Counted from the first letter of the stretch, positions 1 to 12,235 are shown. The stretch: 64,000 bases of DNA from Dermacentor variabilis (GCF_050947875.1 NC_134572.1:158431105-158495104); one strand, 5' to 3'. Notes: generated by a model from the letters alone, not told the origin. Made by a program: numbers and translations.

Positions 1-1957
1 TCAACGAGCAGTCCATTTCTTGTGCTTTTGATGGCAGGCCACCCGAACGTGCCATATCGTCACAGACTTGGGCTAACTAGCCGTCCGTTTCTTTTGCTTT
101 TTCTTGCAGAACTTGCCACCTCCATACACACTTCGCCTAACGGGTCTTCCGTTTCTTGCAATTTTGCTCGCAATCTCGCCGAACTTGCCACGCCACACAC
201 ACTTGGCTTCACGGGCCCTCCGCTTGTGCTTTTTCTGGCAGGCTGGCCTGACTTGCCGCCTACGAACACGTTTGGGCTAACGGGTCCTCTTTCTTGTGCA
301 TCTTCAGGCAAGCTGTCTGAACTGGCCTCCTCCGCACACATTTGGCCTAACCGGCCCTCCGTTTTTTCTGCTATTTCTGGCAGGCTGGCCGAATTAACCA
401 CCTGCGCCCACACTTGGCCTAACGAACCCTCAGTTTCTTGTGCTTTTTATGGCAGGCTACCCGAACGTGCCACCTCCTTGCACACTTGGCCTGACTACTC
501 GTCTGTCTCTTGCTCTTTCTTGCAGGCTGCCTCAACTGGCCACCTCCACAAACATGACCTTACGGGCCTTCCATATATTGTGCTTTTCCTGGCAGGATTG
601 CCGAACTTGCCACCTCGCACACTTTTGGCTTAACGGGCCCTCCGTATCCTGTGCTTCATCCGGCAGGCTGGCCGAACTTGCCACCTCTACACAGACTTGG
701 CCTAACTGGCCCTCCACACACACAGCCTACAGGCCTTCCGTTTCCTATGCCCTTTCTGGCTAGTTGGCTGAACTTCCCACCTCCGAACGAAATCTCGCCT
801 AACGGCACATCCGTCTTTTGCGGCTTTTTGGCAGGGCGGCAGAACTTGCCACCTTCACGAAACATGGCCGAACGGGCCCTTCGTTTGCTGTGCTTATTCT
901 GGCATGCTGGCGGAATTTGCAGCCTGTGTACACACTTTGAGCTACGGGCCCTCCAGTTTTTTTGGCTTTTCTGGCAGGCTGGCCGAACTTGCCGCATCCA
1001 CAGCACTGGCCTCACGGACCCTTCGTTTCTTGTGCTTTATCTGGTAGGCTAGCAGAACTTGCCCCCTCCACGAAACTTGACCTAACGCCCTCCGCTTGTT
1101 GTGTTTTTTTCTGGCAGGCTGACCAAACTTGCAGCCTCTGTACACACTTGGCCCTACGGGCCCTCCATTTCTTGTGCTTTTTCTGGCAAGCTGGCCGAAT
1201 TTTCCACCTCCGCATACACTTGGACTACAGGGCCCTCTTTCTCGCGCTTTTTCTGGCAGGCTGGCCAAACTAGCCCCCTCCGCATACATTTGGGTTAACG
1301 GGCCCCGTTTCTTGCTTTTTTCTGTCATGCTGGCCGAACTTGCCACCTTCGCACACACTTGGTGGAACGGACCTTCCATTTCTAGTGGTTTTTCTGGCAG
1401 ACTGGCCGTACTTGCCACCTCTGCACACAGTTTGCCTAACGGGCCCTCCGTGTCTTGTGCTCTTTATGCCAGGCTGGCCGTACTTGCAATCTCCGGACAC
1501 ACTTGGCCTAACCGGCCCTCTGTTTCTTGTGCTTTTTTTGCAGTCCGGCCGAAATTTCCACCTTCACATATCCTCGGCCTGATGCACCCTCCATTTCTTG
1601 TGCTTCTTCTGATAGGCTTGCCGAACTTTCCGCCTCCGTACACACTTGGCCTAACGTGCGCTCCGTTTCTTGTGCTTTTTCTACCATCCTGGCCAAACTT
1701 GCCACCTCCGCACGGACTTGGCCGAACGGGCCCTCCGTTTTTCGTGGTTTTGCTGGCAGGCTGGCCAAACTTGCCTTCTCCGCTCACACTTCGCCTAACG
1801 GGCGCTCCGTTTTTTATGCTTTTTCTGGCAGGCTGGCCGAATTTTGCACCTCCGCACACACTGGCCTAAGACCTTCCGTTTCCTGTGGACTTTCTACCAG
1901 GCTGGCCGAACTTGTCACCACCGAACGCACTTGGCCTAACAGACCCTCCGTTTATTT
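1..1957. repeat. 72-bp tandem satellite (about 27 monomers)
   Basis: A head-to-tail array with a period of 72 bp: GGCAGGCTGGCC-type starts recur at 307, 379 and 451. Each monomer contains a GGCAGGCTGGCCGAACTTGC block, a CACACTTGGCCTAACGGGCC block and a pyrimidine-rich stretch ending in CAG. Monomers differ by scattered substitutions and small indels. Because 72 is divisible by three and the monomer has few stops, several frames on both strands stay open for up to 246 codons; these are repeat translations, not genes. The array begins before base 1 and stops near 1957. Confidence 0.92.
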
Positions 1958-2232
1958 TGTGTGAAAATCGCCGCTCTCTACTGAATACCCCTCGGTTGCG
2001 CCTACTAACACGATTGACTCGTCACTGCAGGCAGCTACCTCGGGAATCGTTCCATGGTCCTCTAACCATTCCTCAATAGCGAATGAGCCTATCAGCCTCT
2101 GAGTCTCTTGCCATGTCTTTTTCTCCACAATTGTAACCCACATGTTCCGTGTCTCCAACGCTCCTACTCCGTCAGCAGGTGCCTTCGTTTCTTGCGCTAC
2201 TTCAGGAGAGTCACCCTCTTTGCCTGATGCCT
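1952..2232 (-). other. Orphan open frame next to the satellite, possible exon or transposon remnant
   Basis: A minus-strand frame of about 92 codons is open from just after a TAG near 2232 to a TAA at 1952. It contains one ATG, at 2158, giving 68 residues. The composition is protein-like and acidic (motifs such as EEWLEDHG and CSDESIVLVG), unlike the proline/serine-rich chance frames around it, and it abuts the satellite edge. I do not recognise the family. It could be a decayed retrotransposon gag fragment or a short host exon; the sequence gives no firm splice signals. Confidence 0.3.
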
Positions 2233-4540
2233 ACCGGTGCAATTTGAACACGAGTTTAAAATTTCTACGGAAAGGCTAGTTACCGTTTGGCTTTACGGAG
2301 TCATATCCCACTTTGTTGCTTCTCTCTTATCGTTGCGGCGTACAGCGATAACCTCGGCGCGTGAAGCATTTATAGGCGAGTTCTCCCACTCTCCTTTTGG
2401 CCTTCGAAGTTGGCTTGAAATGCGTGGCTGGAGTGTCTGAAAAAAGCCTTGTTAGCGCTATCGTAGTCTCGCGCTTCCTCCTCTTACAAGCGATTCATGA
2501 TGCATTTAGCGATACTAAACGAGATTCGCGCTGGTAATCTCTTTGTTCAGAAGTCCCGGCTGACACCCTTTTTTCACACACACATATTCAAACCGGCGAG
2601 GGAGTAAGCTATATCCTCGCCTGTCCTGAAGCTGTGGAGCTGGCCACGTACTCACTACTCACACAATCACTAATAATTTAGATTCCTTGTCACTCGATAC
2701 TTGGTCGTTTAGCCTATACCTAATTTAAAGATCTCCCCTGGTGACCCATTACTGTTTAGCAATCTCACTACTCACTACCTGCTCAATGGAGCTTTTAGTT
2801 ACTCGCTCACTTACTCGCTCAATCACAGCCTTATACTCACTCGCTTACGGGCACTCTCGTTTATCGCGTTCCTCTTCAGTTCATTCACTGATTTACTCTG
2901 TTGCTCACCTGCTGTCACAGTCAACTGTGAGAACTGCACCATGCCGGAGACGGTAAATCGCGTGCCGCTGTACTTGCGACAGAGACAATCGATGGTAGTA
3001 TTTTTCGCAGGCACTGAATACTATCCCCTTTCTACAAGCATATTTTGGGGGTCCATGGTAAAAAAAAAACTATGGGTTTCAGGCCATCAAGGCTATTGTA
3101 ACTTTCAAAGCAAGTGAACTGGATATGCAATTGTAATAACAATAATGTAATAATGTAATGTAATAACAATTGTAATAGTGCAATTGTATGCAATTGTGAT
3201 TGTTCTGAGCCTTTGTTATTCTTCTTAATTCTGCTGCATGTACTTTTCTCTCCTTATAATCCAGGCACAGCTTTCACCTCCTACTCCCCTTCTGTTTCCC
3301 CTTCCCCCTTACCAGAACACTGTAAGGAATAACCAGGTTACGCAGTAAGCCACGGTACAACTCACTTGTCCAGGCCGAGCTCTCAGCTTTTCTGTTGCAA
3401 TAAATATCTGTCGCTCTCCCGCGTACTGTCAGGTTCAGTTCCCAACAACACAGTAACAACGACAAATCAGAGCATTACGCTGTGCCATATACGATGGTCT
3501 GTACAGCGGTTCTTACAGAGTATTGTGCCCCCATCAGCGCAAATTCGACGGATGCAGTTATGAAAGACTGCTTTTTGTTTCATAGCTCTAGTGATGTTTG
3601 TGGAAGCCTCGGAGAAGACCCAGTGCAGAGAATATAGCGCTTCTGACAGCCCAGCCGCTGAAGCCAACGGAACATTCCTCAGCTGTCGGCTCCGAGTGAA
3701 AAATGATTTGCACGCTTCCGGCACACACTTGCCGTATGCGGGCGCCCACAGCCTCCAACTTCAATCCCCCCTCGCTGCTAGGAATGAGCAGCTTAGTTTT
3801 TAACGCCTTCCTGTTGTTTTTCTGCAGCTGGCCGAACGAATTACAATTACAGCGAGCAGCGAGATGGATCACTGCAAAAAAGAAGAAAAATGAGTGCAAT
3901 GTTAAGAAGGAAGCCTACATGACTCAGCTGCCCTTCTGCGTTTTCTTCAGGCGTTTCCACGCCGCGCTAGCTTTATGGCCTGTGTCACCTAAGATCCTCA
4001 CAACTTAATAGATACTGCACGAGGTGAAGATAATGACTATTCGTGGCTGCGGCTAAGCTTTCTAAACCTCTTTTCATGCGACTTTAATTTTTATGCGCAC
4101 GTAGTGAGTAGTTTAAGGCTGCCTGGGTGTGTTATTCGATCCTTTTGAATGAAAAAGGTACGAATATATCCACGCCTATCAGACCCAATGACGCAATATT
4201 GCCGTTTGAAAAGCAGATTTTGAAAAGCAGTAACCCAGGTGCCAGTGAAATTAAATTATTACATTTTGCTAGCCAGACCATTGTGATAAACAGTATATGT
4301 GTGTGTTTCTTTTACATCGCGCAATATTTAATTAAATCTACAATCATTACTCGATTCACGTCACTAGGAAATAATTCTCTGCTCAGGCGGACAGTATTCG
4401 CGAAACAAGCTTTAGCTATCCATTTACTACTAATAATAATTGCATTAATTCACTTCCTAGTTCCGAACTTTACGGCATATGTTTATATCGCATACAACAG
4501 TTGGCGAGAGGGGACAGCAGCATAAGAAAGACAAGGAGAA
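2233..4540. other. Non-coding stretch, no gene recognised
   Basis: Nothing here resembles a known protein or RNA gene. 2650-2910 is enriched in degenerate CTCACT/CTCGCT words. An A9 run lies at 3061-3069, and 3130-3200 is a low-complexity TAATGTAATAACAATTG-type stretch. An open frame at 4127-4525 (+, 132 codons) is AT-rich with hydrophobic stretches but has no recognisable domain and I do not call it a gene. Confidence 0.6.
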
Positions 4541-4593
4541 AGAAAACACGGAACACTATAGACGAGCGCTCGATCTAGTGTTCCGTGTTTTCT
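4541..4593. repeat. Perfect 18-bp inverted repeat (hairpin)
   Basis: Arms 4541-4558 and 4576-4593 are exact reverse complements (AGAAAACACGGAACACTA and its complement) around a 17-base loop that itself contains CGAGCGCTCG. The pairing continues outward with a one-base bulge. It probably belongs to a small foldback element; no flanking target duplication was seen. Bases 4594-4912 hold nothing recognisable. Confidence 0.85.
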
Positions 4594-4912
4594 TCTCACT
4601 GCCTTCCTCGAACTGCTTCCCCCGACTAACTATGAACTAATTCGCCAAAATCAAAGTTCTGCTTGGACACAGAGCTATGTTTCGCGGTGCCCCGCATGCG
4701 TAAACAGATGAACTGAATGAATAATCTCTGGCCTGTTACTTCAATCCACTGGCTAAGCTGAAATGCAAGAACACGGAATTAGATTTTTATGACGTTTGCC
4801 TTGAATTTTTCCCATATCAGCACACTAAAGTTCGCACAAGAAAGGCACGCCACTAGTGACAACTGAGTAACGAATGCACTAACGAGCGACAATGTGTGTC
4901 CATTAATTGAGA

Positions 4913-5902
4913 CCTGGGGCGCTATAATGTAAAGCTATTCCAAATTTTTCTATTCCAATTCTGCAATCAGCCCTTCGCGATTGGTCAAAAACTCTTTTGG
5001 ACAACCCCATTTCACCTGTCTGTCACGCGAGGTCACGAAAACCGCGATAGCTCCCCATTTGATATAACGTGTACACACGGATTATGCATGATTTGACCGA
5101 ACAAAAGAAAAATAGCTATTTCTGATTCGACGCCTCTTCGCCATTAGCCCTTGGCTATTCGTCAAAAGTCCTTGGACTGCGCCCACATCACCTGCCTCTT
5201 ATGCGACGTCACAAAACCGCAAAAACTCACCGCGTCAAAGTGACGTGTACACGATAAAGATGTATTAATATGCCGAACAAAACTGAATTTTCTTCTAAAT
5301 AGCCACAGCCTGCCGCGTTCCGAAAGGAATAAAAGATAGATGCCGCCGATCGCTCACGCACTGGCTACTCGCTCCTCTCGGTGAGCATGGGTTTATTTGC
5401 TTGTAATAAGACTTTTTGCGTGGCTGTGCAACGTTTTCAAGCACTTTCGGCCCGTTTACGACCTCATTCTGCCAACTCTTCTATGCTGAGGATCCGCTTT
5501 AGCGTCATTCTTAAGTTTCAGTTGCATGCCGCCGCGATTGTCAACGAGCTACCGCAAGCAAAGTAAGGGAAACCTGACCAATCACAGACACCGGCGCCAC
5601 CCTCTTCATCCGGTTATCGATTTTCAGTGCAGTGGCTCGGCCCTATCGAATCCCTCTCCACTTGAGCGTGCTCTTCGCCTATTGTGAGCCAATTAGCTAA
5701 GACAAGCGGCTCAGTGTAGGCAATGTTATTCGTTTTTCAAGCAAACAAAAGTGACCTCCTATGAACGAGGAGAGAGTTTGATTGGTCTGTTCAGACAACC
5801 CTGCGGGTGACCGCCCGATGCTTGCGTCGCGGTTACGCAAATTTGACGTCAGGAGATTGGAATAAAAACATATTGGAATAGTTCTACGTTATAGGGCCCC
5901 TG
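4913..5902. mobile_element. MITE / non-autonomous DNA transposon, ~1 kb
   Basis: The two ends are imperfect inverted repeats of about 48 bp: the left end reads GGGGCGCTATAATGTAAAGC from 4916, and the reverse complement of the right end reads GGGGCCCTATAACGTAGAAC from 5900. Both arms continue with two ATTCCAAT-type words. No transposase is encoded. The element contains a diverged internal tandem duplication (about 4966-5120 and 5142-5290) and a 61-codon open frame at 5381-5566 (+) of unknown meaning. Exact ends and the target duplication are unclear, so the superfamily cannot be assigned. Confidence 0.8.
4966..5290. repeat. Diverged tandem duplication inside the MITE
   Basis: The block AGCCCTTCGCGATTGGTCAA...TTTCACCTGTC...GACCGAACAAAA recurs as AGCCCTTGGCTATTCGTCAA...ATCACCTGCC...GCCGAACAAAA. 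Both copies contain a TCACAAAACCGC-like word and a CGTGTACAC word at matching positions. Similarity is clear but well below identity, so the duplication is old. Confidence 0.7.
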
Positions 5903-6764
5903 ATTTTTCAATAATTCATTCCGTTATTCATTCTTTTCGGCTCGTTCGCTACCGTCTTACGCGTATATGCGAGAACATCGACTTTGCATGACGGGTGATA
6001 AGATATGAAGGAATAAAAACTGAATTAGATATCATAAAATGAGGCCCCACCTTCTTGATGATAGCAAATAGGAAATAAAATTAAGCAGGCACTGCACACT
6101 GCTGGAACAGGTGTTATGCGAAGCACTTGGCCGGTAGCTATAACTATCCAGCGTTGTTTGGAATTTCGCGTTACTAGGAGAGCCAACGTGTTTGTGTAAA
6201 CCGAGCAGTCGTGAGTGTGATGGGAGCGTGTGCGGGACGACCGCAGCGGAACCACGGTGACGACAATCATACGAAGGCCAGAGCATTATTGCTTTTCTGG
6301 TTGTTCGACGCGAACTTGCGACGTGCCGATTGTTGGGTCACACAACGGCACTGGACAGGAGTAAGTGAGAGAAACACAGATGGCTATGTAACCTCGTACA
6401 TTTGCCTATGTCGCACCGTCTATTCTGAAACGACGATCTCGTTGTTACTCCGGTGAAGAAAAGGTAAAACCTGCTCGCTCTGGGCCAATCACGAAGGCGG
6501 TGCAAGTCTCACAGCGTTTATGTAGCTTGGGCTGTTACGAGGAAATAACGGGGAAATGTGGGCGTATCCGAGGGAGGGGGGAGGGCGGGCGGCTTCAGTC
6601 AAACATGTTGTCTCAAAGTTTTAGCCGCAACGAGGGAACAACGTGACAAACAGGCACATGACGCACGCGCAAAACGTCTCGAAGAGCTAGTCGGCTTTGG
6701 CGTGACACAGGTATGCGTGCGAGGTTGAAATTATATCACCGATAAAAAACGTGTTAAGTGATAA
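5903..6764. other. Non-coding stretch, nothing recognised
   Basis: No repeat, RNA gene or protein-like frame was recognised. Short open frames at 6025-6286 (-) and 6211-6456 (+) overlap each other and have no family features. Confidence 0.5.
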
Positions 6765-6838
6765 TAATAGTTAGAGCATCGGGGGGCTGTGCTGTACTAC
6801 AGGGGTTTGATCCCACCATCGTGGCAGGAAATATTTTT
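6765..6838 (+). mobile_element. tRNA-derived SINE fragment
   Basis: TAGTTAGAGCATC resembles a pol III A box and GGGTTTGATCCC, about 40 bp on, fits a B box (GGTTCGANTCC). The segment between reads like the tRNA-related head of arthropod SINEs. There is no clear body or tail, so it is a fragment. A genuine tRNA gene is unlikely because the acceptor arms do not pair. Confidence 0.5.
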
Positions 6839-7392
6839 ATGAAGTCGCCCAAAGCGACGCGACACAGGGGCGTCTACTATGCGTATATACCTACTGCAAA
6901 GTGCCTGAAACGAAGCTAACGATGTTTCTCAATACTATTCGATTGTTACGAAATACGGCCCGTGGACATTGTTTTACACCCTTTGTTCTATCTGTCATCA
7001 GATATAGCGCTATAAATATCTTTTATCCGTGAGATCATTTGGTGTACTCTTTTAGCATGCCAGACATTTCACAAAGACATCCTCTCTACCAGTTGTCTCA
7101 CTCCTTCGTGTATAGGAGCAATGATGCGATAGCTGTATTTTATTGCAATTGTACGGACACTCTATACGCATCCTCGCCGTCGCCGTTGCCGTGCGGTCCT
7201 GCATAAACACGAAAGGGCGAGGGGCATGAGCGGCCAGCGCGCCGTTTGTTGGTGGCCCCGTGCTGAGCTGCCAGTGCGAGGGCAAGCATACGAGGGGTAG
7301 CCGACAAGGACGTTGGCCTAAGCGAGCTGTCATCTTGCGCGCCCAGTGTTAAATGTCGCGTGATCGAGCCCGTGTTACTAATGGCCAAGAGG
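6839..7392. other. Non-coding stretch, nothing recognised
   Basis: No recognisable repeat or gene. The overlapping minus-strand open frames at 7052-7388 have no domain features. Confidence 0.5.
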
Positions 7393-7403
7393 AAAACGCT
7401 AGT

Positions 7404-7582
7404 GCCACGGCGGCCGCATATAGATGGGGGCGAAATGCGAAAACACCCGTGGTGCTTAGATTTAGGTGCACGTTCAAGAACCCCAGGTGGTTAATATTTC
7501 CGGAATCCTCTACTACGGCGTGCCTCATAATCAGAAAGTGGTTTTGGCATTGTAAAACCCCATCATTTAACTTTCTTTAATT
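7404..7582 (+). mobile_element. Ruka-like SINE, 5'-truncated, with target duplication
   Basis: The body matches the other Ruka-like copies here: GGCGGCCGCAT..., GGGGGCGAAATGCGAAAACA, TTTAGGTGCACGTT, AACCCCAGGTGG, TACGGCGTGCCTCATAATCA and AAGTGGTTTTGGCA. The tRNA-like head with the A and B boxes is missing. An 11-bp perfect direct repeat, AAAACGCTAGT, flanks it at 7393-7403 and 7583-7593. The duplication abuts the truncated 5' end, so the copy was truncated at insertion rather than eroded later. Confidence 0.9.
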
Positions 7583-7593
7583 AAAACGCTAGT

Positions 7594-10500
7594 AACCTCT
7601 TCTAGCGCGGCCGAGTGCGTGCGTAGCTCGCGCGCCGTTGAACTGTTCAGTTCAAATATATTGGATTATTGAATCAGAACTGATTGCTAGGCTTGGTGAA
7701 CCATGCGTATGGAAACCATCAATTCCGCTATCTGAGAAGAAACGTAAATTTTTGAGAAGACGAAATGTGAGTGCGGCGAGCATGCGCGCATTGTATGCTT
7801 GCATTTCTTCTTGTTGGTCTAGTTGGTTTCAATGTTTAAGCACGGTTTTCGGCGCCACAACTCAAGGAGAAATAGAAAAGAAAGAAAAGATCAAGCGCTT
7901 GTTCATTCGTGTCTTCTCTTTTTTATTTCAGTTGCGGCGCTGAAGGTCACGCAATACACGTATACGGCGAGGCTTACGTGAATGAACGATGCAGTTGAAA
8001 TTTAGGGTTACGTGTGTTGCCTATTCTCTCTCATTCTGCATGCTTATCGTAAACTATATAGACGTGTATGAAGTCAAGCTGTACCAACTCGCCCGAACTG
8101 CCACAATTACCAACTAATATCCTTCTCTCCCGCGTTTTCTTTCCTTTTCATGATTATTTATTTGCGCTGCATCTTTTATTTTGCGTTCGCAGATAACACA
8201 ATCAGCGAGGTTGCAACCTAAGTGGTCTTAGGCAGAACTACAGAGCTGCTATGTCAACTTGCTCAGTTGAAACTGCTGCAGTGTAGCAGTCAGTAACTAA
8301 TTTTGCTGCTGATGTACATGTAATAGAACCTGACGTCATCGCCTCCTGAGTGGTACTAGCCACTGGTCTCTACCGTACATAGGGGGCTCGAGAGCGCATC
8401 GAACGCCCTCGACTGAAGCCAGGCCTTGTGCCGGAAGTTGGCGCTTCACATCTTTGCAGCGGCACTTCGCATGTGTGGGAGTTCGGCATCTCTACTTTTC
8501 TTCCTCTAAAGTATGCTTGCCTGTTGTGCCGTAACCTACCGAAGCAGGCCGGACAAGTCTGTCGTGAAGACGTCCACAATTCTACATCGCAGTCCTGACA
8601 GCGTCTCTATCACGAGTAGCACGTGCTAGAAACCCTGGTGATTGAGAAAATGCTTTAAGGGAAGAATAAAAATTATTGTATACGCGCTCAGATTATCGAA
8701 AAAGCTCTCACCGGACATTTGGAGACAACAGCAGCCCCTAAAGCGCAGAAAACCGCGAAGGAAGAATTGGAACGGTCGCAATATTCTGTGACCGCGTGCG
8801 CCATTATGTCCAGGATGCGCATTCCTTCCGGGACAAGCCGCCGCGCGACACCGCACTTCCACTGGCTTCACTGTTACGCCCGGCTCGGCGAGCGGCATCC
8901 AGCAAAACTGCAGAGTTCGGTGGTATACGCGCTGCAGTCGTGCGGACACGATGCGCATCATCGTATTCAGTCGGCACCATGGCCAATGGGTGCTCCTTTT
9001 CTTGAAATTGGCTATTAAATTCACTCGATATTTCTAGTGAACCAGTAAAACATAAAATATGTTGTCGTTACGAGGGCAGTATTTGTCCTACCGGGGGGAG
9101 GGGGGTCTCACATACGCTGTCACTACAGAAATTTGTATCGTAGCTAGAGAAAATTCTGGCCTGTTGTTGCTCGAACGACCGCCGCTGTATGAAATGAAGA
9201 CCCACCCTCTGCCCTTTCACTAGCTGCCGCGATCCTACAATCGCTGGAACAGAGCTGATTATGCCGCAGGGGAAGTAATTCTAACAGTGTATCCAGGCGT
9301 CTGGTGGAACGCCATTTCTATCGTAAAAATAGCCCAGCACTTTATTGCCGCGGCAGGAAGAGAGGGCTATCAAGATATCTTTCTCGAAATATGACACATT
9401 CTGTTTTCTCTTTCATACGCGCCTCTAATTTAAAATTCTCCGCGAAGTCTCTGCACCCGTCGCGATAAGGAATTCCAACGTCATGTTCGTGCAGATTGAG
9501 CGAACACCCGAAGGCGGTACCGTGTCTCCGCCCCGCGCCTTTCAATCATCGTCCTCACTCTTTCCTGGGCCACTCACCAGAGAGACAAGAACTCCGCCTT
9601 GATGAAAAAATCCCGGCTATTCAATCATTCGGGCAGCTGACTGCGCCATTCAGCAATCTGCTGGCTGGTCCATCGCTCTTTCTCCTCAACGCTGTAACAC
9701 CTGTTACTTTCTTTTTGTTTTTTCAGAGAACCACCTACGTGCAGCAACGTTCGTGAGATGAGCAGTATTACGCGTTGCGTTCTACACACCTTCCCAATTG
9801 ACGAAGGTAACAGTGCAATAAGAGGTAGAGAGTAAATAGGAAAGATGGGAAACACAACGTAGCCTTTTAAAACCAGAAAGTTGAAGCTGACGTTAGGGTA
9901 ATGTTATTGCCTGATAGAAATGACACGTTTAATATATATATATCCAGGAGGGTACTAGAGTTATACTTAAAAAGAGCGGAGGACTCCATTTTATTCACAG
10001 TTAATGCAGACAGCTGATAACGTTCCTGCAGCTGATCCGTAGACAAGATGGGCATGCAAAGTGGACACGTCCTGTGCTGTGTCTTTATGTTTTCTTAATC
10101 CGCTGCGGTATTCGTAATGCCACCTCTAGCTATGAGAGCAGCAACTATTCCCGAACCTTGGTCTTGCTGCCATAGGTAGGCCATATAGCAGAAAGAAATT
10201 CGTTGTAGGCACCTGGGGGGGACGAAGGCTGAGAGCAGAGCGCACCCTTTGTGGACCAGTTCACGCGTGTACATGCTGTGTCGGTGAAACCGCGCACTCG
10301 ACACTGTAGAATGTACCGCTCGCGGGGAACTGAACTCCTGGCAGTTCTGGACTGTCCAGTGCACATAGCACCATACAATCATGGTGGTGAACAATGTGAT
10401 AATGCACCATTGCAAGCTTTTCACATGCGAGCATGTCTTTGCGAACGCAGTAAGAAGCTCATTAGCCAGTGGCTATACTAGAAAAGCGCACAATTTAGAT

Positions 10501-10719
10501 GATGCGAAATATCGGGATCGTTTTAGAGCGAGTAGCGAAATGTGACGTTTACCACGTTTACCAATAAATTGCGGCCGAGGACACCGGGCAAGAAGGTGGA
10601 ATGGCAGGAGGGCATTGCTGGCGGAAGCAAACGGTGCTTGATGTGGGGAAGAGGTAGGAAAGAAGCGCAACTATAGAGAAAACTGGCATCGAAGGCGTAT
10701 GAGGGGGAAGTGGTGAAAC
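7594..10719. other. Non-coding stretch, no gene recognised
   Basis: Several overlapping open frames (for example 8626-9024 minus, 8719-9018 plus, 10095-10424 minus) lie on both strands of the same DNA and show no domain, so I treat them as chance frames. A short GATATATATATCC-like AT run lies near 9930. No repeat family was recognised with confidence. Confidence 0.5.
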
Positions 10720-11930
10720 GCGGGGCCCGGAGGCGGTCCCATGGCTACACACGTGGCTACCTACCCTCCCGTCCGAAATTCGTGCCAACAGCATCTCGCG
10801 CCGGCCAAGAGCCAGTCGTGCGCCCTAGCGACCGACGCAGCCGTGGCGAGCACGGCTGATCAGGCGCGTTGCCCCGGCCGCGTACCTCGTGCACGATGCC
10901 CCCCGATGGTCAGCCGAGCCAGCAGCAGACGGAGGAGTGAGCCAGCTAGCTTACAACGCGCACCGAGGCCCTGTCGCGCTCTCCCCCCTCCACCCTTGAT
11001 CGTTTTGGCCGGCACAGAGACCACACACGCTCGCCATCTTTTAGCAGCGGCGGCGGCGAATGTCTCAATCCAGTCGCGCCTGGGCTCAAGCGCGGCGGCT
11101 CTTCGCGCCGTCCGCGGGCCATAACTATACCGCTGGCTGGCGAACTCACAGCCGCCGCCGCGGCGTCGTCATCGTCTCCCCCTCCCGGGGGCAAAGCCGT
11201 TGCGTCGCTTCGGCCAAATTACACTTAATGTTCCCCTTAGCCCGTCTTCCTCGGGCGCGCTGCTTCACCCTCGCCGCCGGCTGTTGCCGCCGCCCTAGGA
11301 GAGCCGGCGCGCGCTCCCCTTAATGGTCGGGCGCTCACCAAGGGCTGATGCCTCCTTTGGCACTGTCTTCTCCGTCTGTCCCGGTAATTGCCTTTTCTTT
11401 ATGTCTTCCTGCCGGCGCTGCGGCGATGGGGAGCGCCTACTGCTGCAGTACGAATTGCGGAGAGAAACGTGGGCATAACTACCTGCCGCCGAGCCTGTGT
11501 ACATGCCATCTGCGTTTGTAGTGTGCGCGTTTGGACGCGTGTGTGTACACACGCGGGGTGGCGCTTCGTGCGGGGCGCCCCGCTTCCGCAATCTTCGACC
11601 GGGGGCCCTCCCCGAGGATTGACTCTCGCGATGAAGACATTTGGGAGGGCCGACGTTCGCCGGGAGGCGCGCTGGTGCTGCTGCCTCCTTCTCCTCTTGC
11701 GCCCAATGCATTTGCGAAGGAACCCTTCGAGACCTTGCGACGGTGCATTCCTTGTTTTGTGTTCTTGAGATCTTTCCCGGTCGTCCAGTCCACAAGGTCG
11801 CCCTACAACTACCGAACAATTGTCGCGTTGAGGCGATCAGCGATCGCGGAGAGCGCGGTGTGCGAACAATTGGTGAACCGAATGAGATGCGGCGTACACT
11901 TTGCCACGCTTAAATTTCTTTGGCGCAGAT
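10720..11930. promoter_or_regulatory. CpG-rich block, candidate promoter or first-exon region
   Basis: GC content and CpG frequency rise sharply (many GCCGCC, CGGCG and GCGCGC words), against AT-rich DNA on either side. Open frames occur on both strands, as expected in stop-poor GC-rich DNA, and none shows a domain. No good TATA box was seen. In arthropod genomes such blocks often mark 5' ends of genes; that reading is inference. Confidence 0.35.
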
Positions 11931-12235
11931 ATTATGGACCTAACTCTTTACTTAACCGCGCCAATAGAAATCGATGAATTTCATAGTTTTTTCTACACGT
12001 CCTTTTAATACATTTCTGTTGGAATTCTTCTACCAGAAACATCTTGCACCTTTTGAAATGATAAGTGAACTTTAGCTATTTCTCAGATTTGGCAATTCTC
12101 GGCAGACTTCGGAGTCTGCAAAAATCGAATTTCGACTTAAGGTATCGTTGAGGTTAGCCTCCCTCCTAGAAATTCCCTCACCACCACCTTAACGCCCAGT
12201 AGCCCCGGACAGGGGGCCGGAATGTAATAAATGTT

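Noticed and set aside
22..1869. Long open frames on both strands (up to 246 codons) near the left edge
   Set aside because: They are translations of a 72-bp tandem repeat whose period is divisible by three; all are the same 24-residue unit in different frames.
4127..4525. 132-codon plus-strand frame as a membrane protein gene
   Set aside because: Hydrophobicity follows from AT-rich composition; no start context, domain or supporting splice signals.
11295..11819. 174-codon minus-strand frame in the 11-kb CpG block
   Set aside because: No recognisable domain; several equally long frames overlap it on both strands.
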